This document shows positions 32,834 through 41,955 of a stretch of DNA of 64,000 bases, one piece after another. Source of the stretch: Streptomyces marianii. Lineage in GTDB: Bacteria; Actinomycetota; Actinomycetes; Streptomycetales; Streptomycetaceae. The DNA lies in the NCBI RefSeq assembly GCF_005795905.1, contig NZ_VAWE01000002.1:186001-250000 (forward strand), written 5' to 3'. A model generated the notes under the pieces. The model did not search any database. It was not told where the DNA came from and saw nothing but the letters and a program-made list of their open reading frames with translations. Position 1 is the stretch's first letter. Every line of letters begins with the position of its first letter. A program made the translations under genes and the position numbers.

Positions 32834-34372
32834 CTACAGCGCGCCGAGGAAGCGCAGAGTCTGGTCGAGGGCCATGAGCGTGAGATGACGACTGCGGGGC
32901 CGCAGCATGCCAGTGATCCCGCTCTCACCGAGCGCGCGACACCGGACAACCAGCCATGTCCAGTCCAGCTCGAGGTACTCGGCCAGCGCCTGCAGCCGGG
33001 CGGCAGGGGTGGGCCCGTCGACGATGCTGTGTGCCTGGGCGTGCGCAATCGCTTCCCGGTAGGGGGCGACGTCCTGGACGGCGCTCGTGGTGGCGACACG
33101 CCACACGGAGTCCTCGCGTACCCAGTTGGCCAGGATGGCCCGGTCCTGGGCCAGGACGAACCCCTCGGTCTGGGCGTAGGCCGGGTCGCTGGTGATCCAC
33201 ACCGTGATCCGGTGCATCTCCATCATCGCGACGGTGAGGAGCAGCAGGATCCGCTCAGACGGCTCGGTGCTGTCAACGGCCTGCTCCGGGACGCAGAAGG
33301 CACGCCCCAGAGGACTGGCTGCGCCGGCGAAGCGGCTGGCCACGGCCTGTAGGTACTCGTGTTTGTGCCGGAACAGGAGCCAGGGAGCGCACTCGTCGCC
33401 GGTGGCTTCCCGGGTCCAGAACACGGGGACGGCAGGCAGTTCGTCGAGACGCCGGGTGATGTACTGCGCGCACAGGCTGGAGCCGAGCCACGCGGCGCCA
33501 ACCGGTGAGAGTTCCGGCATGTCCGATCTCGGCGGTGCCGAGTCACCGGTCTTGACGTAGTAGCCGAGCTCCTCTGCCCGGTCGGTCAACGGCAGGTCGT
33601 CGGCGAGCATGCCGTCGTCCAGGACGTACAGCGCCCGCGCGAGCGAGAAGGTGAGATCGTCCAGCTGGTAGGCGGCAGGGATGCGAGGAACCTGGCCGGT
33701 GGTGAGCTGACGGCGGGCGTGCGCGGCGTCCAGCAGATACAGGCCTGTCCCGCCCGCGGCGCCGAGGGAGGCGAGGACCACCCCACGGCGCGACGATCGG
33801 ACGTAGGACTGCAGGTGCGGCAGGTCGGCTTCCTTGAGCTCGACCTGATCGCCGTCGGGCGCGGCTTCGTACAGCTGCAAGCCGATGGCCGTCCCGTCGA
33901 AGTGCCGGCCGCCGGAGAGCTCCCAGGTCCCGATGACGCCGGTGTTCGGCTCGCCCGGCACGTATCGGGAGGTGTTCCAGGTGTAGTCCAGGGCCCGCGT
34001 GGCAGCGGTGAGGGTGCTCGGGTCAAGCGGGCTGGGACGCACGATCTCCCGGTGGGGTACGGGCCGGGCCAGCTCGGCAGCGCTCTTGCCGAAGTACCAC
34101 TCCAGGATCACCGCCGTGTCGCCCTTGGTGACGTGAGCGCCGGAGAGCCATCGCTGGTAGCTGGAACGCGATACGCGGACTTGGGCGAGCTTCGGGAGTC
34201 CTAAGCCCTGTGCTGCCTCGCTCGCCATGCGTCCCCACAGAACCTGAAACCGGGCCCACGTCGTGCAGTTCAACCCGGGGGTGGTCTCCAGGAGATGCTG
34301 CAGCAGGGTACGTGGTTGCGGCTGCGGCATTCCGGACTCCTTGACGGCCACGGAGTTGTTGAGGTGGGTCAT
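32834..34372 (-). CDS. HTH regulator with long sensory region, TTA codon
   Basis: Up to 512 aa. Two starts are possible: ATG 34372 (overlapping the upstream stop as ATGA) and ATG 34330, which has AAGGAG six bases upstream. An N-terminal XRE-like HTH (VRVSRSSYQRWLSG) is followed by SSRRGVVLASLGAAGGTG, the RR/hydrophobic linker typical of Streptomyces HTH-TPR regulators, and a ~300-residue helical part. A TTA codon (34202-34204) in AAQGLGLPK puts translation under bldA control. Likely a development-linked regulator. Confidence 0.75.
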   Translation of the reverse strand: MTHLNNSVAVKESGMPQPQPRTLLQHLLETTPGLNCTTWARFQVLWGRMASEAAQGLGLPKLAQVRVSRSSYQRWLSGAHVTKGDTAVILEWYFGKSAAELARPVPHREIVRPSPLDPSTLTAATRALDYTWNTSRYVPGEPNTGVIGTWELSGGRHFDGTAIGLQLYEAAPDGDQVELKEADLPHLQSYVRSSRRGVVLASLGAAGGTGLYLLDAAHARRQLTTGQVPRIPAAYQLDDLTFSLARALYVLDDGMLADDLPLTDRAEELGYYVKTGDSAPPRSDMPELSPVGAAWLGSSLCAQYITRRLDELPAVPVFWTREATGDECAPWLLFRHKHEYLQAVASRFAGAASPLGRAFCVPEQAVDSTEPSERILLLLTVAMMEMHRITVWITSDPAYAQTEGFVLAQDRAILANWVREDSVWRVATTSAVQDVAPYREAIAHAQAHSIVDGPTPAARLQALAEYLELDWTWLVVRCRALGESGITGMLRPRSRHLTLMALDQTLRFLGAL

Positions 34373-35355
34373 GATGCCTCCGTGCCCGACATCGCGATCG
34401 GGCGGCTCTGGGCAGCGGTGAGCTGTGTCCAGGCCAGGGCGACGAGGTGTGCGTTGCTTCTGGCTCCGGCCACCTGCCGAAGCTGCGCGAGGTGGTCCTC
34501 CTGGGAGTCGCGCAGGTGCATCGGCACGCTGGCCGGGTGGGAGAGCTCTGCGACGGCTCGGATGAGGGCCAGGTCGTCGGAGGTGAAGTCGGGCGCGGCC
34601 ATGGCGGTCTGCGGCGGTGGGAGATGTCCGCCGGCCAGGAGGGCGGCAGCTCGGCCAGCCGGGGTGGTTCCGCCGGCCCGGTAGCCGATCCCCTTCAGGT
34701 GCTCGCGCACGGTCGTCACGGACACCTTCAGTTCGGCGGCGATCTCCTGATTGGTATTCCCGGCGAGCAGGAGCCGGCCGGTGCGCAGCTGCGTCGGTGT
34801 GAGCGGCCGGGGGTTCAAAGGGAGCGCTGCTGTGTCCGGCGCCGGGGCCAGACGCCTCGCCGGTGAGATGGGGCGATTCACCGGGCGCAGCACGGGAAGG
34901 GAGGGGGCGGTCTCGGCAGCGATCAGGGCCTCGCGCAGCCGGGTCGCGGAGGTGGTGTCGGCCCCCGGGGTGACGACCCAGTGGACGTCCTTGCCTCCCG
35001 TGACCTCGCGCGGCGGTATGCCGATGACGGTGCCCCGACGCAGGACCCGGACCCCGGGCGCCCAGCGGCCCGGCTCGGCTTCCCCGAGCGGCAGGAGGAC
35101 CCACCAAACGCGGGTGACGTCGTTGGCCAGGACCGGCCCCGAACCGCTGCCGAGGCGCCGGAGGACGGGCATGGCGATGTCGGCCGGCATGCGGACGGCG
35201 TCGAAGTACCTCCCGCACGGGACCGGGACGGTCCGGGACCGAGGAAGCCACGACCACTCCGGGTCGCCCTCGTCGGCCCACGTCCAGACGCCGTCGGCCG
35301 AGTCCGTCGGAACACGACCCGTACCGCGAGCGGGCTGCGTGGGTGACGCGGTCAT
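34369..35355 (-). CDS. Regulator: prim-pol-like N-domain plus double HTH (paralogue 3)
   Basis: 328 aa from ATG 35355; an upstream TTG (35388) is less likely. Residues ~40-150 resemble the degenerate bifunctional primase/polymerase-type domain often annotated in Streptomyces (GRYFDAVRMP ... GPVLANDVTRVWWVLLP), without visible catalytic acidic residues. The C-terminal ~150 residues are the double HTH (LTPTQLRTGRLLLAGNTNQEIAAEL ... NAHLVALAWTQL), paralogous to 12702-13169 and 30723-31301. The N-domain may serve as a ligand or nucleotide sensor. Confidence 0.68.
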   Translation of the reverse strand: MTASPTQPARGTGRVPTDSADGVWTWADEGDPEWSWLPRSRTVPVPCGRYFDAVRMPADIAMPVLRRLGSGSGPVLANDVTRVWWVLLPLGEAEPGRWAPGVRVLRRGTVIGIPPREVTGGKDVHWVVTPGADTTSATRLREALIAAETAPSLPVLRPVNRPISPARRLAPAPDTAALPLNPRPLTPTQLRTGRLLLAGNTNQEIAAELKVSVTTVREHLKGIGYRAGGTTPAGRAAALLAGGHLPPPQTAMAAPDFTSDDLALIRAVAELSHPASVPMHLRDSQEDHLAQLRQVAGARSNAHLVALAWTQLTAAQSRPIAMSGTEAS

Positions 35356-35486
35356 GGGGACCTGCCTTTCTTCATGGGTGTCGATCAAGTGCGGGGGCCC
35401 CGCGTGGGAAGGTGACGCTTCCGCTCCGCGGAACGATCAGCAGGGCTGCTCGGGGTCTGGCGCGCGCCCCGCGGCGGGAAGGGGCT

Positions 35487-36614
35487 TCACGGCCCAGACG
35501 GTCCGGACGGTTGGAGGACGATCCCCGCCCGCCGGTTGAGCCGGAACATGTCCCGCACATGCCAGCCGTCATTGCCGAGGGACGAGATCTCCTCCTCGGT
35601 CATTGCGCACTCGTACGGAGGGAGCTGCCCGTCGTGCTGATCGGCGACGTCCGTGAGGATGTAGAGCCGGCCTCGCGGGGCCAGCCACCGCTGCACGTTC
35701 GGCAGCAGCCGGGATCGGTCGAAGAACGAGAAGGAGAGCCGACAGGAAACGATGTCGACGCTGCCCGGAAGTAGCAGGCCGGACGTCGCGTTGTTGTCGA
35801 TGTCCCACAGCTCGTAGCGGGCGCGGCTCACTGCAGCGCAGGCCTGCTCCAGGGCGACCTGGGAGAAGTCCAAGCCGATCGCGTCCAGGCCCCAGGCCGC
35901 GAGCTGCCGTGTCCACTTCCCGGTGCCGCAGCCAAGATCGACCGCACTCATACCGCGGACCAGGGACAACCTGCTGTGGGCGGCCCGGCGTTCACCGTCG
36001 CCGATGAGCCGGGGTGTCACCCGCCCGGAGGCATAGAGGTGATTCCAGACCTCGGCCGTCAAGGACGGTACGGCCGTCCTGGTCATGCTGATCTCATGAG
36101 TCTGCTGGGGGAGCGCGGCGTACGGGCCGGATACAGCGATCGCGCAGACTGCACCGAGAAGGACGTCGTTTCCCGGGACTGCCCGCTCGCCGGAAGTCTG
36201 GGCCTGTGGCCTTCCGTCATCGGGAGTGTGGTTGGTGCCGCCAGGTGCCGCCGTGGCATTGGTCGCCGCGTGAGGCGACTGCTCTTCGGTAGCGAGGGGG
36301 TACGAGGCCGGTGCGATCGTTCCAGCGGGTGTGGCGGCGGCTTCGCCGGCGGTGATCACGACGACCAGCACCAGGCCGCCGATGACGGCTCCGACCCATA
36401 AGAGGGACAGGAGCGGCTCACGGTCCGAGGCAAGGCGCCGCCGAGCCCGAGGCCGGCGCTCGTACACCCACGCGGCGATGCCGACGGGCAGACGGAGTGT
36501 GGCGAGGTAGACGCCCGTGTGGACGGCGTGCCGCAGCCACCGCACCATCTTCACCGGCGGTCGGACGGGGACGGCGTCGTACGGCGCGTACGCCGGGGGG
36601 TTCAGGGCCTTCAC
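35487..36614 (-). CDS. Membrane-anchored class I SAM methyltransferase
   Basis: 375 aa if started at GTG 36614, which overlaps the glucanase stop (GTGA) and has GGAGG upstream. Residues ~60-85 form a strong membrane helix (LLSLLWVGAVIGGLVLVVVITA), then a Pro/Thr-rich linker and a second hydrophobic stretch near 160-180. The C-terminal ~200 residues are a class I methyltransferase (AVDLGCGTGKWTRQL, VDIVSCRLSFSFF, LAPRGRLYIL). If ATG 36086 were used, only the soluble enzyme would be made, but its ribosome site is poor. I favour one fused protein; two genes read in the same frame remain possible. Confidence 0.65.
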   Translation of the reverse strand: MKALNPPAYAPYDAVPVRPPVKMVRWLRHAVHTGVYLATLRLPVGIAAWVYERRPRARRRLASDREPLLSLLWVGAVIGGLVLVVVITAGEAAATPAGTIAPASYPLATEEQSPHAATNATAAPGGTNHTPDDGRPQAQTSGERAVPGNDVLLGAVCAIAVSGPYAALPQQTHEISMTRTAVPSLTAEVWNHLYASGRVTPRLIGDGERRAAHSRLSLVRGMSAVDLGCGTGKWTRQLAAWGLDAIGLDFSQVALEQACAAVSRARYELWDIDNNATSGLLLPGSVDIVSCRLSFSFFDRSRLLPNVQRWLAPRGRLYILTDVADQHDGQLPPYECAMTEEEISSLGNDGWHVRDMFRLNRRAGIVLQPSGPSGP

Positions 36615-38482
36615 GGGACGGCCACCTCCGCCGAGTCCTGCTCCACTGCGGTGGGCGCGGCCGCCAGCACCAGGAGCGCCGCGGTGTGCGAGAAGGCCTG
36701 CGGGAAGTTCCCGAGCTGCTGCTCGGCATGCGGGTCCCACTCCTCGGAGAGGAGTCCGACGTCGTTGCGGGCATGGAGCAGCGCGTCGGTGAGAATCTCA
36801 GCCTCGTCGGTCCGCCCGATGCGCCGGAGGCAGACGGTCTGCCAGCCCAGCCCGATCAGGAAGGTGCCCTCGTGGCCGGTCAGGCCGTCGACGCCCGGCC
36901 CGTCGTCGCTGGTGCGGTAGCGCAGCAGGTAGCCGCCCTTGATGGACAGATCCCGCTGGACCGCTTCGATGGTGCCGATGGCCCGCTTGTCGTCGGCGGG
37001 CAGGAAACCGGAGAGCAGGGCGTGCAGGACGGCGGCGTCCAGCTCGGTGGAGCCGTAGTACTGGGTGAAGGTGTTGCGCTGCGGGTCGTAGCCCTTCTCG
37101 CAGACATCCCGGTGGATCTCGTCGCGCAGCACGCGCCAGTGCTCCAGCGGCCCGTCCATGTGGCCCGCCTCGGTGAACCGGACGGCCCGGTCGAGGGCCG
37201 CCCAGGCCATGACCTTGGAGTGGACGAAGTGACGGCGCGGCCCGCGGATCTCCCAGATCCCCTCGTCCGGCTCCCGCCACAGCTTCTCCACGCACCGGAC
37301 AAGCCCGGTGATGAGCGGTGCCACCGCCGGCGCCAGGTCCGGATAGTGCTGCTGCGCCTTGTACAGGGCGCAGACGACCTCGCCGAACACATCGAGCTGG
37401 AGCTGCCCCGCCGCGCCGTTGCCGATCCGTACCGGACGAGAACCGGCGTGGCCGGGCAGCCAGCCGAGTTCCTCCTCGGCCAGGTCCCTCTCACCACCGA
37501 CCCCGTACATGATCTGCAGGTTGTCGAAGTCGTCACCGATGACGGTGGTGAGCCAGCCGATCCAGTCCTGCACCTCCTGCCGGTAGCCGAACTCGGCAAG
37601 AACTTCGGCGGCGAACGCGGAGTCGCGCAGCCAGCAGTACACGTAGGACCAGTTGCGGGTGCCGCCGATCTCCTCGGGCAGCGAAACGCTGGGGGCGGCC
37701 ACCATGGCGCCGGTCGGCTCGTAGGTGAGCGCCTTGAGCACGATCAGCGAACGGATGACCTCGTCGCGGCGGGCGCCGGTGTGGGTGCAGTGCGAGGCCC
37801 AGGTGGTCCAGAAGTCCGTGGTCTGCCGCAGCAGGGCGGCGGGTGCGGGCAGCGGCGGCGGGGTGGTCTGGTCCGGCTGCCACGACAGAGTGAAGGCCAC
37901 CTGCTCGCCCTCGGACACGGCGAACTCGGACAGCAGGTCATCGCCGCGCGCGCCGAGGTGGACGTCCGCGTCGAGCCAGAACCTGCCCTCGTCCAAGCGG
38001 GCACTCACCCGGCGCCCGCCGAAGACGAGTTGCGGCGTCGTGCGTCCGTAGCCCGTCCGCGCCCGCAGAACGGAGCGCATGGCGACCCGGCCGGCGACGC
38101 CCTGGACGATGCGGACCAGCTGCGCCGCGTCGCCAGTAGTGGGCATGAAGTCGAGCACCCTGACGGTGCCGGCCTCGGTGGTCCAGACGGACTCGAGGAT
38201 GAGGGTGTCATCGAGATAGCGCCGCCGGTCCGCCGCGGGCGTAGCACCGTCCGGGCCGACGGGGCCGATGCGCCACAGCCCGTGCTTCTCGGTCCCCAGG
38301 ATGCTGGTGAAGTGCGCCTTGGAGTCGAAGCGCGGCAGGCCCATCCAGGCGATGCTGCCGTCCCGGTCGACCAGGGCACCGGTGCGCATATTGCCCAGGT
38401 AGGCGTGGTCCTCGATCCGGCCCACACGGCGTTTCGACAGGGGCGCCTCGGCGGGCTGGCGGGGGGCGGGGATGAGGCTCAC
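36611..38482 (-). CDS. GH15-family glucoamylase/trehalase-like enzyme
   Basis: 623 aa. It has the N-terminal beta-sandwich opener (RIEDHAYLGNMRTGALVDRDGSIAWMGLPRFDS) and the (alpha/alpha)6 catalytic domain with the general-acid region PDEGIWEIRG and the base region LLSEEWDP...GNFPQAFSH, as in GH15. Actinobacterial members of this length include trehalases and glucan hydrolases. No signal peptide, so it is intracellular and probably acts on glycogen-derived oligosaccharides or trehalose. GTG start overlaps the DUF5999 stop. Confidence 0.88.
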   Translation of the reverse strand: MSLIPAPRQPAEAPLSKRRVGRIEDHAYLGNMRTGALVDRDGSIAWMGLPRFDSKAHFTSILGTEKHGLWRIGPVGPDGATPAADRRRYLDDTLILESVWTTEAGTVRVLDFMPTTGDAAQLVRIVQGVAGRVAMRSVLRARTGYGRTTPQLVFGGRRVSARLDEGRFWLDADVHLGARGDDLLSEFAVSEGEQVAFTLSWQPDQTTPPPLPAPAALLRQTTDFWTTWASHCTHTGARRDEVIRSLIVLKALTYEPTGAMVAAPSVSLPEEIGGTRNWSYVYCWLRDSAFAAEVLAEFGYRQEVQDWIGWLTTVIGDDFDNLQIMYGVGGERDLAEEELGWLPGHAGSRPVRIGNGAAGQLQLDVFGEVVCALYKAQQHYPDLAPAVAPLITGLVRCVEKLWREPDEGIWEIRGPRRHFVHSKVMAWAALDRAVRFTEAGHMDGPLEHWRVLRDEIHRDVCEKGYDPQRNTFTQYYGSTELDAAVLHALLSGFLPADDKRAIGTIEAVQRDLSIKGGYLLRYRTSDDGPGVDGLTGHEGTFLIGLGWQTVCLRRIGRTDEAEILTDALLHARNDVGLLSEEWDPHAEQQLGNFPQAFSHTAALLVLAAAPTAVEQDSAEVAVP

Positions 38483-38679
38483 GCGGCTACCGCCCCGTTC
38501 GGCATGGCACGGTGCGGGGCGACGACCTGCCCGTCGGGGAGGAGCTCACCGGTGTCCTCGAAGAGCAGGACACCGTTGCACAGCAGGCTCCAGCCCTGCT
38601 CAGGGCGGTGCGCCCGCAGGCGCGCGGCCTCGCGGTCGGCGGCCTCGGCGCCGGGGCAGGGCGGCTCGTGGATACACAT
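38479..38679 (-). CDS. DUF5999 family protein
   Basis: 66 aa. The N-terminal MCIHEPPCPGAEAADREAAR and C-terminal CNGVLLFEDTGELLPDG are hallmarks of DUF5999. Conserved Cys/His residues at the start (C-x-H-x4-C) and a later Cys suggest metal binding. AAGGAA precedes the ATG. A second DUF5999 unit is fused to the protein encoded at 42663-43238. Function unknown. Confidence 0.85.
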   Translation of the reverse strand: MCIHEPPCPGAEAADREAARLRAHRPEQGWSLLCNGVLLFEDTGELLPDGQVVAPHRAMPNGAVAA

Positions 38680-38693
38680 GACAGTTCCTTGGG

Positions 38694-39647
38694 TTACGGG
38701 GCGGTGATGATGGCGGCGTAGGCGTGCGAGTAGTCACCCGGGGGCAAGCGGTGGCTCTTCTCCGCCGAAGGGCCCATACCGGGCGGAAGTCTCCGATCCC
38801 GGCGCCACAGGCCGGTCGGCAGGACGCCGGGCGAGAGGACGGTCCACGCACCGAGCAGCGACTGGATCTGCTGCAGCGTCCTCGGCCGGTAGAGGATGCC
38901 GGCGTCCGCGTAGTGCCCGACGAGCGCCGCCATCATCCCGGGCGCCACGTCAGTGGTCGCGTGGGTCACCGAGATGGCGCTGCCGGCCGGGAGCCGCTCG
39001 CGCAGCGCATGCATCATCTCGGCAGCGTCAGCGTCGTCCATCCACGGCAGGAGGTCGTGTGCGAGGGCGGCGACGGGCCGGTCGAAGTCGAGGACCCGGC
39101 AGGCGTCCGAGGTGAGCAGCGCGGTCACGTCCCGTGCGTCGGCGTGCAGGTGCCGGGTGCCGGGCTCTTCGGCCAGGACGACGTTGGCATGACCCGCTAC
39201 GCGGGGGTCGTTGTCCACGTAGACGACCCGGGGCTTGTCGTGGAACGCCCGCGCGACATCGTAGGTATGGACCGGCCAAGGGAATCTGCTCTCCCGTGAC
39301 TGCGGCGTGGACGGCAGGCCGTACGAGGGCAGGCCGCACCCCAGCTCGATGAACTGCCCGATCCGCAGCTCGTGTGCGAGCACGGCCACTGCCCGGGGCC
39401 GGAACGCGCCGCTGATCTGCACCATCGCCCGCAGCGGCGGGGCGACGGCCAGGAGTCGCTGGGCGAACTCCCGGTCGACCTCGTAGTTGTCGGTCCCGCC
39501 CATGAGGTAGTCGGTGACCCGGGCGATGGCAGGACGCCGACGCCAGTCGTCGTCGCTGCCGTACGGGCCAGCAGGCCCCCCGGGCAGCGGACGGCACAGC
39601 CTCAGGTGTGGGGAACCGGCCTCGTGGTCGGGGTCATGCGGGGGCAT
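38694..39647 (-). CDS. DUF574-type SAM-dependent methyltransferase
   Basis: 317 aa from ATG 39647. It belongs to the large Streptomyces DUF574 methyltransferase family: PAIARVTDYLMGGTDNYEVDRE, QFIELGCGLPS (SAM motif), VVYVDNDPRVAGHA and AALAHDLLPWM. Substrates of the family are generally unknown. Its start overlaps the preceding DUF6302 gene by 14 bases. Confidence 0.87.
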   Translation of the reverse strand: MPPHDPDHEAGSPHLRLCRPLPGGPAGPYGSDDDWRRRPAIARVTDYLMGGTDNYEVDREFAQRLLAVAPPLRAMVQISGAFRPRAVAVLAHELRIGQFIELGCGLPSYGLPSTPQSRESRFPWPVHTYDVARAFHDKPRVVYVDNDPRVAGHANVVLAEEPGTRHLHADARDVTALLTSDACRVLDFDRPVAALAHDLLPWMDDADAAEMMHALRERLPAGSAISVTHATTDVAPGMMAALVGHYADAGILYRPRTLQQIQSLLGAWTVLSPGVLPTGLWRRDRRLPPGMGPSAEKSHRLPPGDYSHAYAAIITAP

Positions 39648-40050
39648 CGGGCATCTCCTGTACCTGCGGGAAGCGGGAGAGGAAGTCGTTGATCGCCGTC
39701 TCGCTGTAGCCGTAGAACCGGCCGCGCGCCCTGTCGCCCTCTTGCGGAGGTTCGGCGCCCCAGATGACGTTGTGGCACACCTCGAGATCGCGGGACCAGC
39801 GGATCCGTGTCCGGGGAAAGCCCTGCCGGCGCCTGATGCGAAGCCAGATCTGCAGGGTGGTGCTCCAGGTCGCCGCCGGGTAGTAGCCGCCCCGGCGCTG
39901 GCCGCCGACCGGAACGAGAAGCAAGGGGGAGCCCCAGGTCTGGACGGCGATTCCCTCATCGGCCAGGGCGGGATCGTCCAGGATCGAACGGAACTGCTGG
40001 TAGTCACTGGCCCGGGCTGCGGGAAGAAGGCGCACAAGCACGCTGCTCAC
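39634..40050 (-). CDS. DUF6302-like protein (copy 1)
   Basis: 138 aa. The pattern is IAVQTWGSPLLLVPVGGQRRGGYY, then GFPRTRIRW and CHNVIWGAEPP...GRFYG. This matches the protein at 42250-42666 (PLLAVPAGRGRRGG, VVWGEPVP, RRFFG), so the two are paralogues. I assign DUF6302 from memory of this layout. Function unknown; members tend to sit with HTH regulators and DUF6415 proteins near Streptomyces biosynthetic loci. Confidence 0.7.
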   Translation of the reverse strand: MSSVLVRLLPAARASDYQQFRSILDDPALADEGIAVQTWGSPLLLVPVGGQRRGGYYPAATWSTTLQIWLRIRRRQGFPRTRIRWSRDLEVCHNVIWGAEPPQEGDRARGRFYGYSETAINDFLSRFPQVQEMPDAPA

Positions 40051-40784
40051 CCCGCTTCCTGGTTGCAGGGGACAGCGTTGAGGTAGAGGTCCGGGTCGGA
40101 AAGATCGACCGGGGTCATGCCACGAAGCTGCCGGACCAGATGACGGGCGAGCATGAAACGCGGATCAACGGTGCTCTCGGGCTGCTCCTCCTCGTCGGAC
40201 GGGTCCAGTTCGCACATCGCCCCCTTGAAGACGTGGATGCCACCGGCAGGCGACGGACGGTAGACGGTGCCCTCGACGGCGACGAGCTCCGCCTCGCGGA
40301 CGAAGAAGGCGCCGTACCCGAAACGGCGCATCCGCTTACAGCCGCGAGCGGCGTGCGGCGCGTGAAAGGCGCACACCGGGGGCTCGGTCGTTCTTATCTC
40401 CGGCCATCGGGGGTGGACCGGATCCTGGGCTGTGCCGGTGGCCTTGGGGACGAGCCACAGCACACCGGCATCGGTTCTGGTCGCCGGACCCATCCCGACC
40501 TGGCACAGCAGCCGGTGGGGACTCTGCATCGCGAGGCGCTGTTTGACCGGGTTGACGTCAGCGTAGAGGTAACGGCCGGTTTCCGGGCCGATGACCTGTG
40601 GCCACAGAAACCCTTCGGGGTCGCGGTCTGCCGGGCCAGCACCGTCGTAGGTGAGGCCGTCCCGGCTCATACGGAGCCTGGGGGCGTGGATCCGCTGGTC
40701 GGACCGCATCACGATCCCGGGCTCCGGCCGAGGTCGGGACACCGGGCAGCGGGAGGCTTCGGCGTTCAGCAGCATCGCGGTCAT
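40047..40784 (-). CDS. Hypothetical protein, Cys/His cluster
   Basis: 245 aa, not recognised as a named family. A central block (LLCQVGMGPATRTDAGVLWLVPK ... TEPPVCAFHAPHAARGCKRMRR) looks like a zinc-ribbon-type arrangement in which one Cys pair has been lost. It ends with an acidic segment and a short helical tail. ATG with GGAGG nine bases upstream, inside the preceding small gene; overlaps of 4 bases at both ends show it is part of the operon. Confidence 0.6.
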   Translation of the reverse strand: MTAMLLNAEASRCPVSRPRPEPGIVMRSDQRIHAPRLRMSRDGLTYDGAGPADRDPEGFLWPQVIGPETGRYLYADVNPVKQRLAMQSPHRLLCQVGMGPATRTDAGVLWLVPKATGTAQDPVHPRWPEIRTTEPPVCAFHAPHAARGCKRMRRFGYGAFFVREAELVAVEGTVYRPSPAGGIHVFKGAMCELDPSDEEEQPESTVDPRFMLARHLVRQLRGMTPVDLSDPDLYLNAVPCNQEAG

Positions 40785-41005
40785 GGCGTGCGGCCTCCAG
40801 GCGAGGCAAGGCAGGCGCAGGCGGGGGCGGCCATGCCCGCACCCCTGCGCCCGGAGCGCCGGATCTCGGAGCCGTCGCTGTCGTCGTGACGCGGGGTACG
40901 GACACGCCGTATGAAGGCCTCCTCATCGAGGACGAGAAGCCGGGCCATGGGCACGTCAGGCGGCGCGACGCCGAGCAGGAGGGTGAGCAGGCGGGCGAGG
41001 ATCAC
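40781..41005 (-). CDS. Small protein between XRE and Cys/His genes
   Basis: 74 aa. GTG at 41005 overlaps the XRE stop (GTGA) and its own stop overlaps the next ATG (ATGA), which supports it being translated. It has a hydrophobic N-terminus (ILARLLTLLLGV) followed by a charged, Arg-rich part. No family recognised. Confidence 0.5.
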   Translation of the reverse strand: MILARLLTLLLGVAPPDVPMARLLVLDEEAFIRRVRTPRHDDSDGSEIRRSGRRGAGMAAPACACLASPGGRTP

Positions 41006-41922
41006 GAGGTGGCCCTCCGCTGCATGGCGTCGGCCGCGCGCACGAGCCGGTCGTAGGTCTCCTCACGACTGCACGCGGCGGCGACGGCCTCCCTCAGCCC
41101 GGCGCTTATGGCCCGGGCTGCGCCGGAGCCGGTCTTGTAGGTGGGGAAGAGGCCGATGCTCGTCACCAGGCGGTGCCCGTGGAGCGTCACCTCCGCGTAC
41201 GAGCCGACCGTGTGGACGAAAAGGACCGGGCTCATCGGCAGGATGCGGACAACCAGGCCCCGGACGCCGGATTCCTCCCGGCTCACGAGGTCGGCCAGAT
41301 GACGAAGCTGGCCGGCCACCGCCTCGGATTGGCTGCCTCCCCTGGTCAGCACGGTCTCGTCCAGCAGCACCGTGCGCCGCTGGCCCGCGGCCCACGGGAC
41401 CCTGTGCACCCATGACGGCAGTCCGAGCACGGGCTCATCGGGGGTGGCACAGACGTCGGGGTCCAGCACGATCTGCTGGTACGCCGGAGTGCGCAGGCCG
41501 GCGGGGACCGCCATGCAGAACTGGGTTACGTCGTTTGCTGTCCGCATCACCGCGATGTAGCGGGCCGTCGCCTCGTGGTCGGCCACATCCGCCCAGAAGT
41601 CGTGCGGAGCCCGCCGGGCGAGGCCCTGCTCGTCGCGCTGGTCGCGGCTGTAGCTCTGCGGCGGCATGTGCAGCATCAGGAAGGCGGCGTGCTTCCCCAC
41701 CACTCCGTAGCGCGTCAGCAGCGTCTGCAGCGCGTCCTTCCGGATGGGGGACTCAGCACGCTCCCACCGGCTGACGGCGGAGGTCGACCCCCCTACGGCG
41801 CGGGCCGCGTCCTCGAGCGTGGTGCCTCTCGCTTCACGCAGGCACCGCAGGTAGAGGCCCGTCACGATCCGGGCGGGCGCCTGCGGCACCTCAGTGGGTG
41901 ATGCGGGAACGGCATGAAGCAT
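41002..41922 (-). CDS. XRE regulator with DUF5753-type domain
   Basis: 306 aa. Clear N-terminal XRE HTH (LREARGTTLEDAARAVGGSTSAVSRWERAES). The remainder resembles DUF5753 (ARYIAVMRTANDVTQFCMAVPAGLRTPAYQ ... RRTVLLDETVL ... LVVRILPMSPV), a putative sensory domain common in Streptomyces, where such regulators often sit beside DUF397 and HATPase genes. The HATPase at 43235 fits that pattern; no DUF397 gene is seen. Confidence 0.85.
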   Translation of the reverse strand: MLHAVPASPTEVPQAPARIVTGLYLRCLREARGTTLEDAARAVGGSTSAVSRWERAESPIRKDALQTLLTRYGVVGKHAAFLMLHMPPQSYSRDQRDEQGLARRAPHDFWADVADHEATARYIAVMRTANDVTQFCMAVPAGLRTPAYQQIVLDPDVCATPDEPVLGLPSWVHRVPWAAGQRRTVLLDETVLTRGGSQSEAVAGQLRHLADLVSREESGVRGLVVRILPMSPVLFVHTVGSYAEVTLHGHRLVTSIGLFPTYKTGSGAARAISAGLREAVAAACSREETYDRLVRAADAMQRRATS

Positions 41923-41955
41923 GGAGGTGGGTCCTTGTGTCGTCGTTCGGATGAG

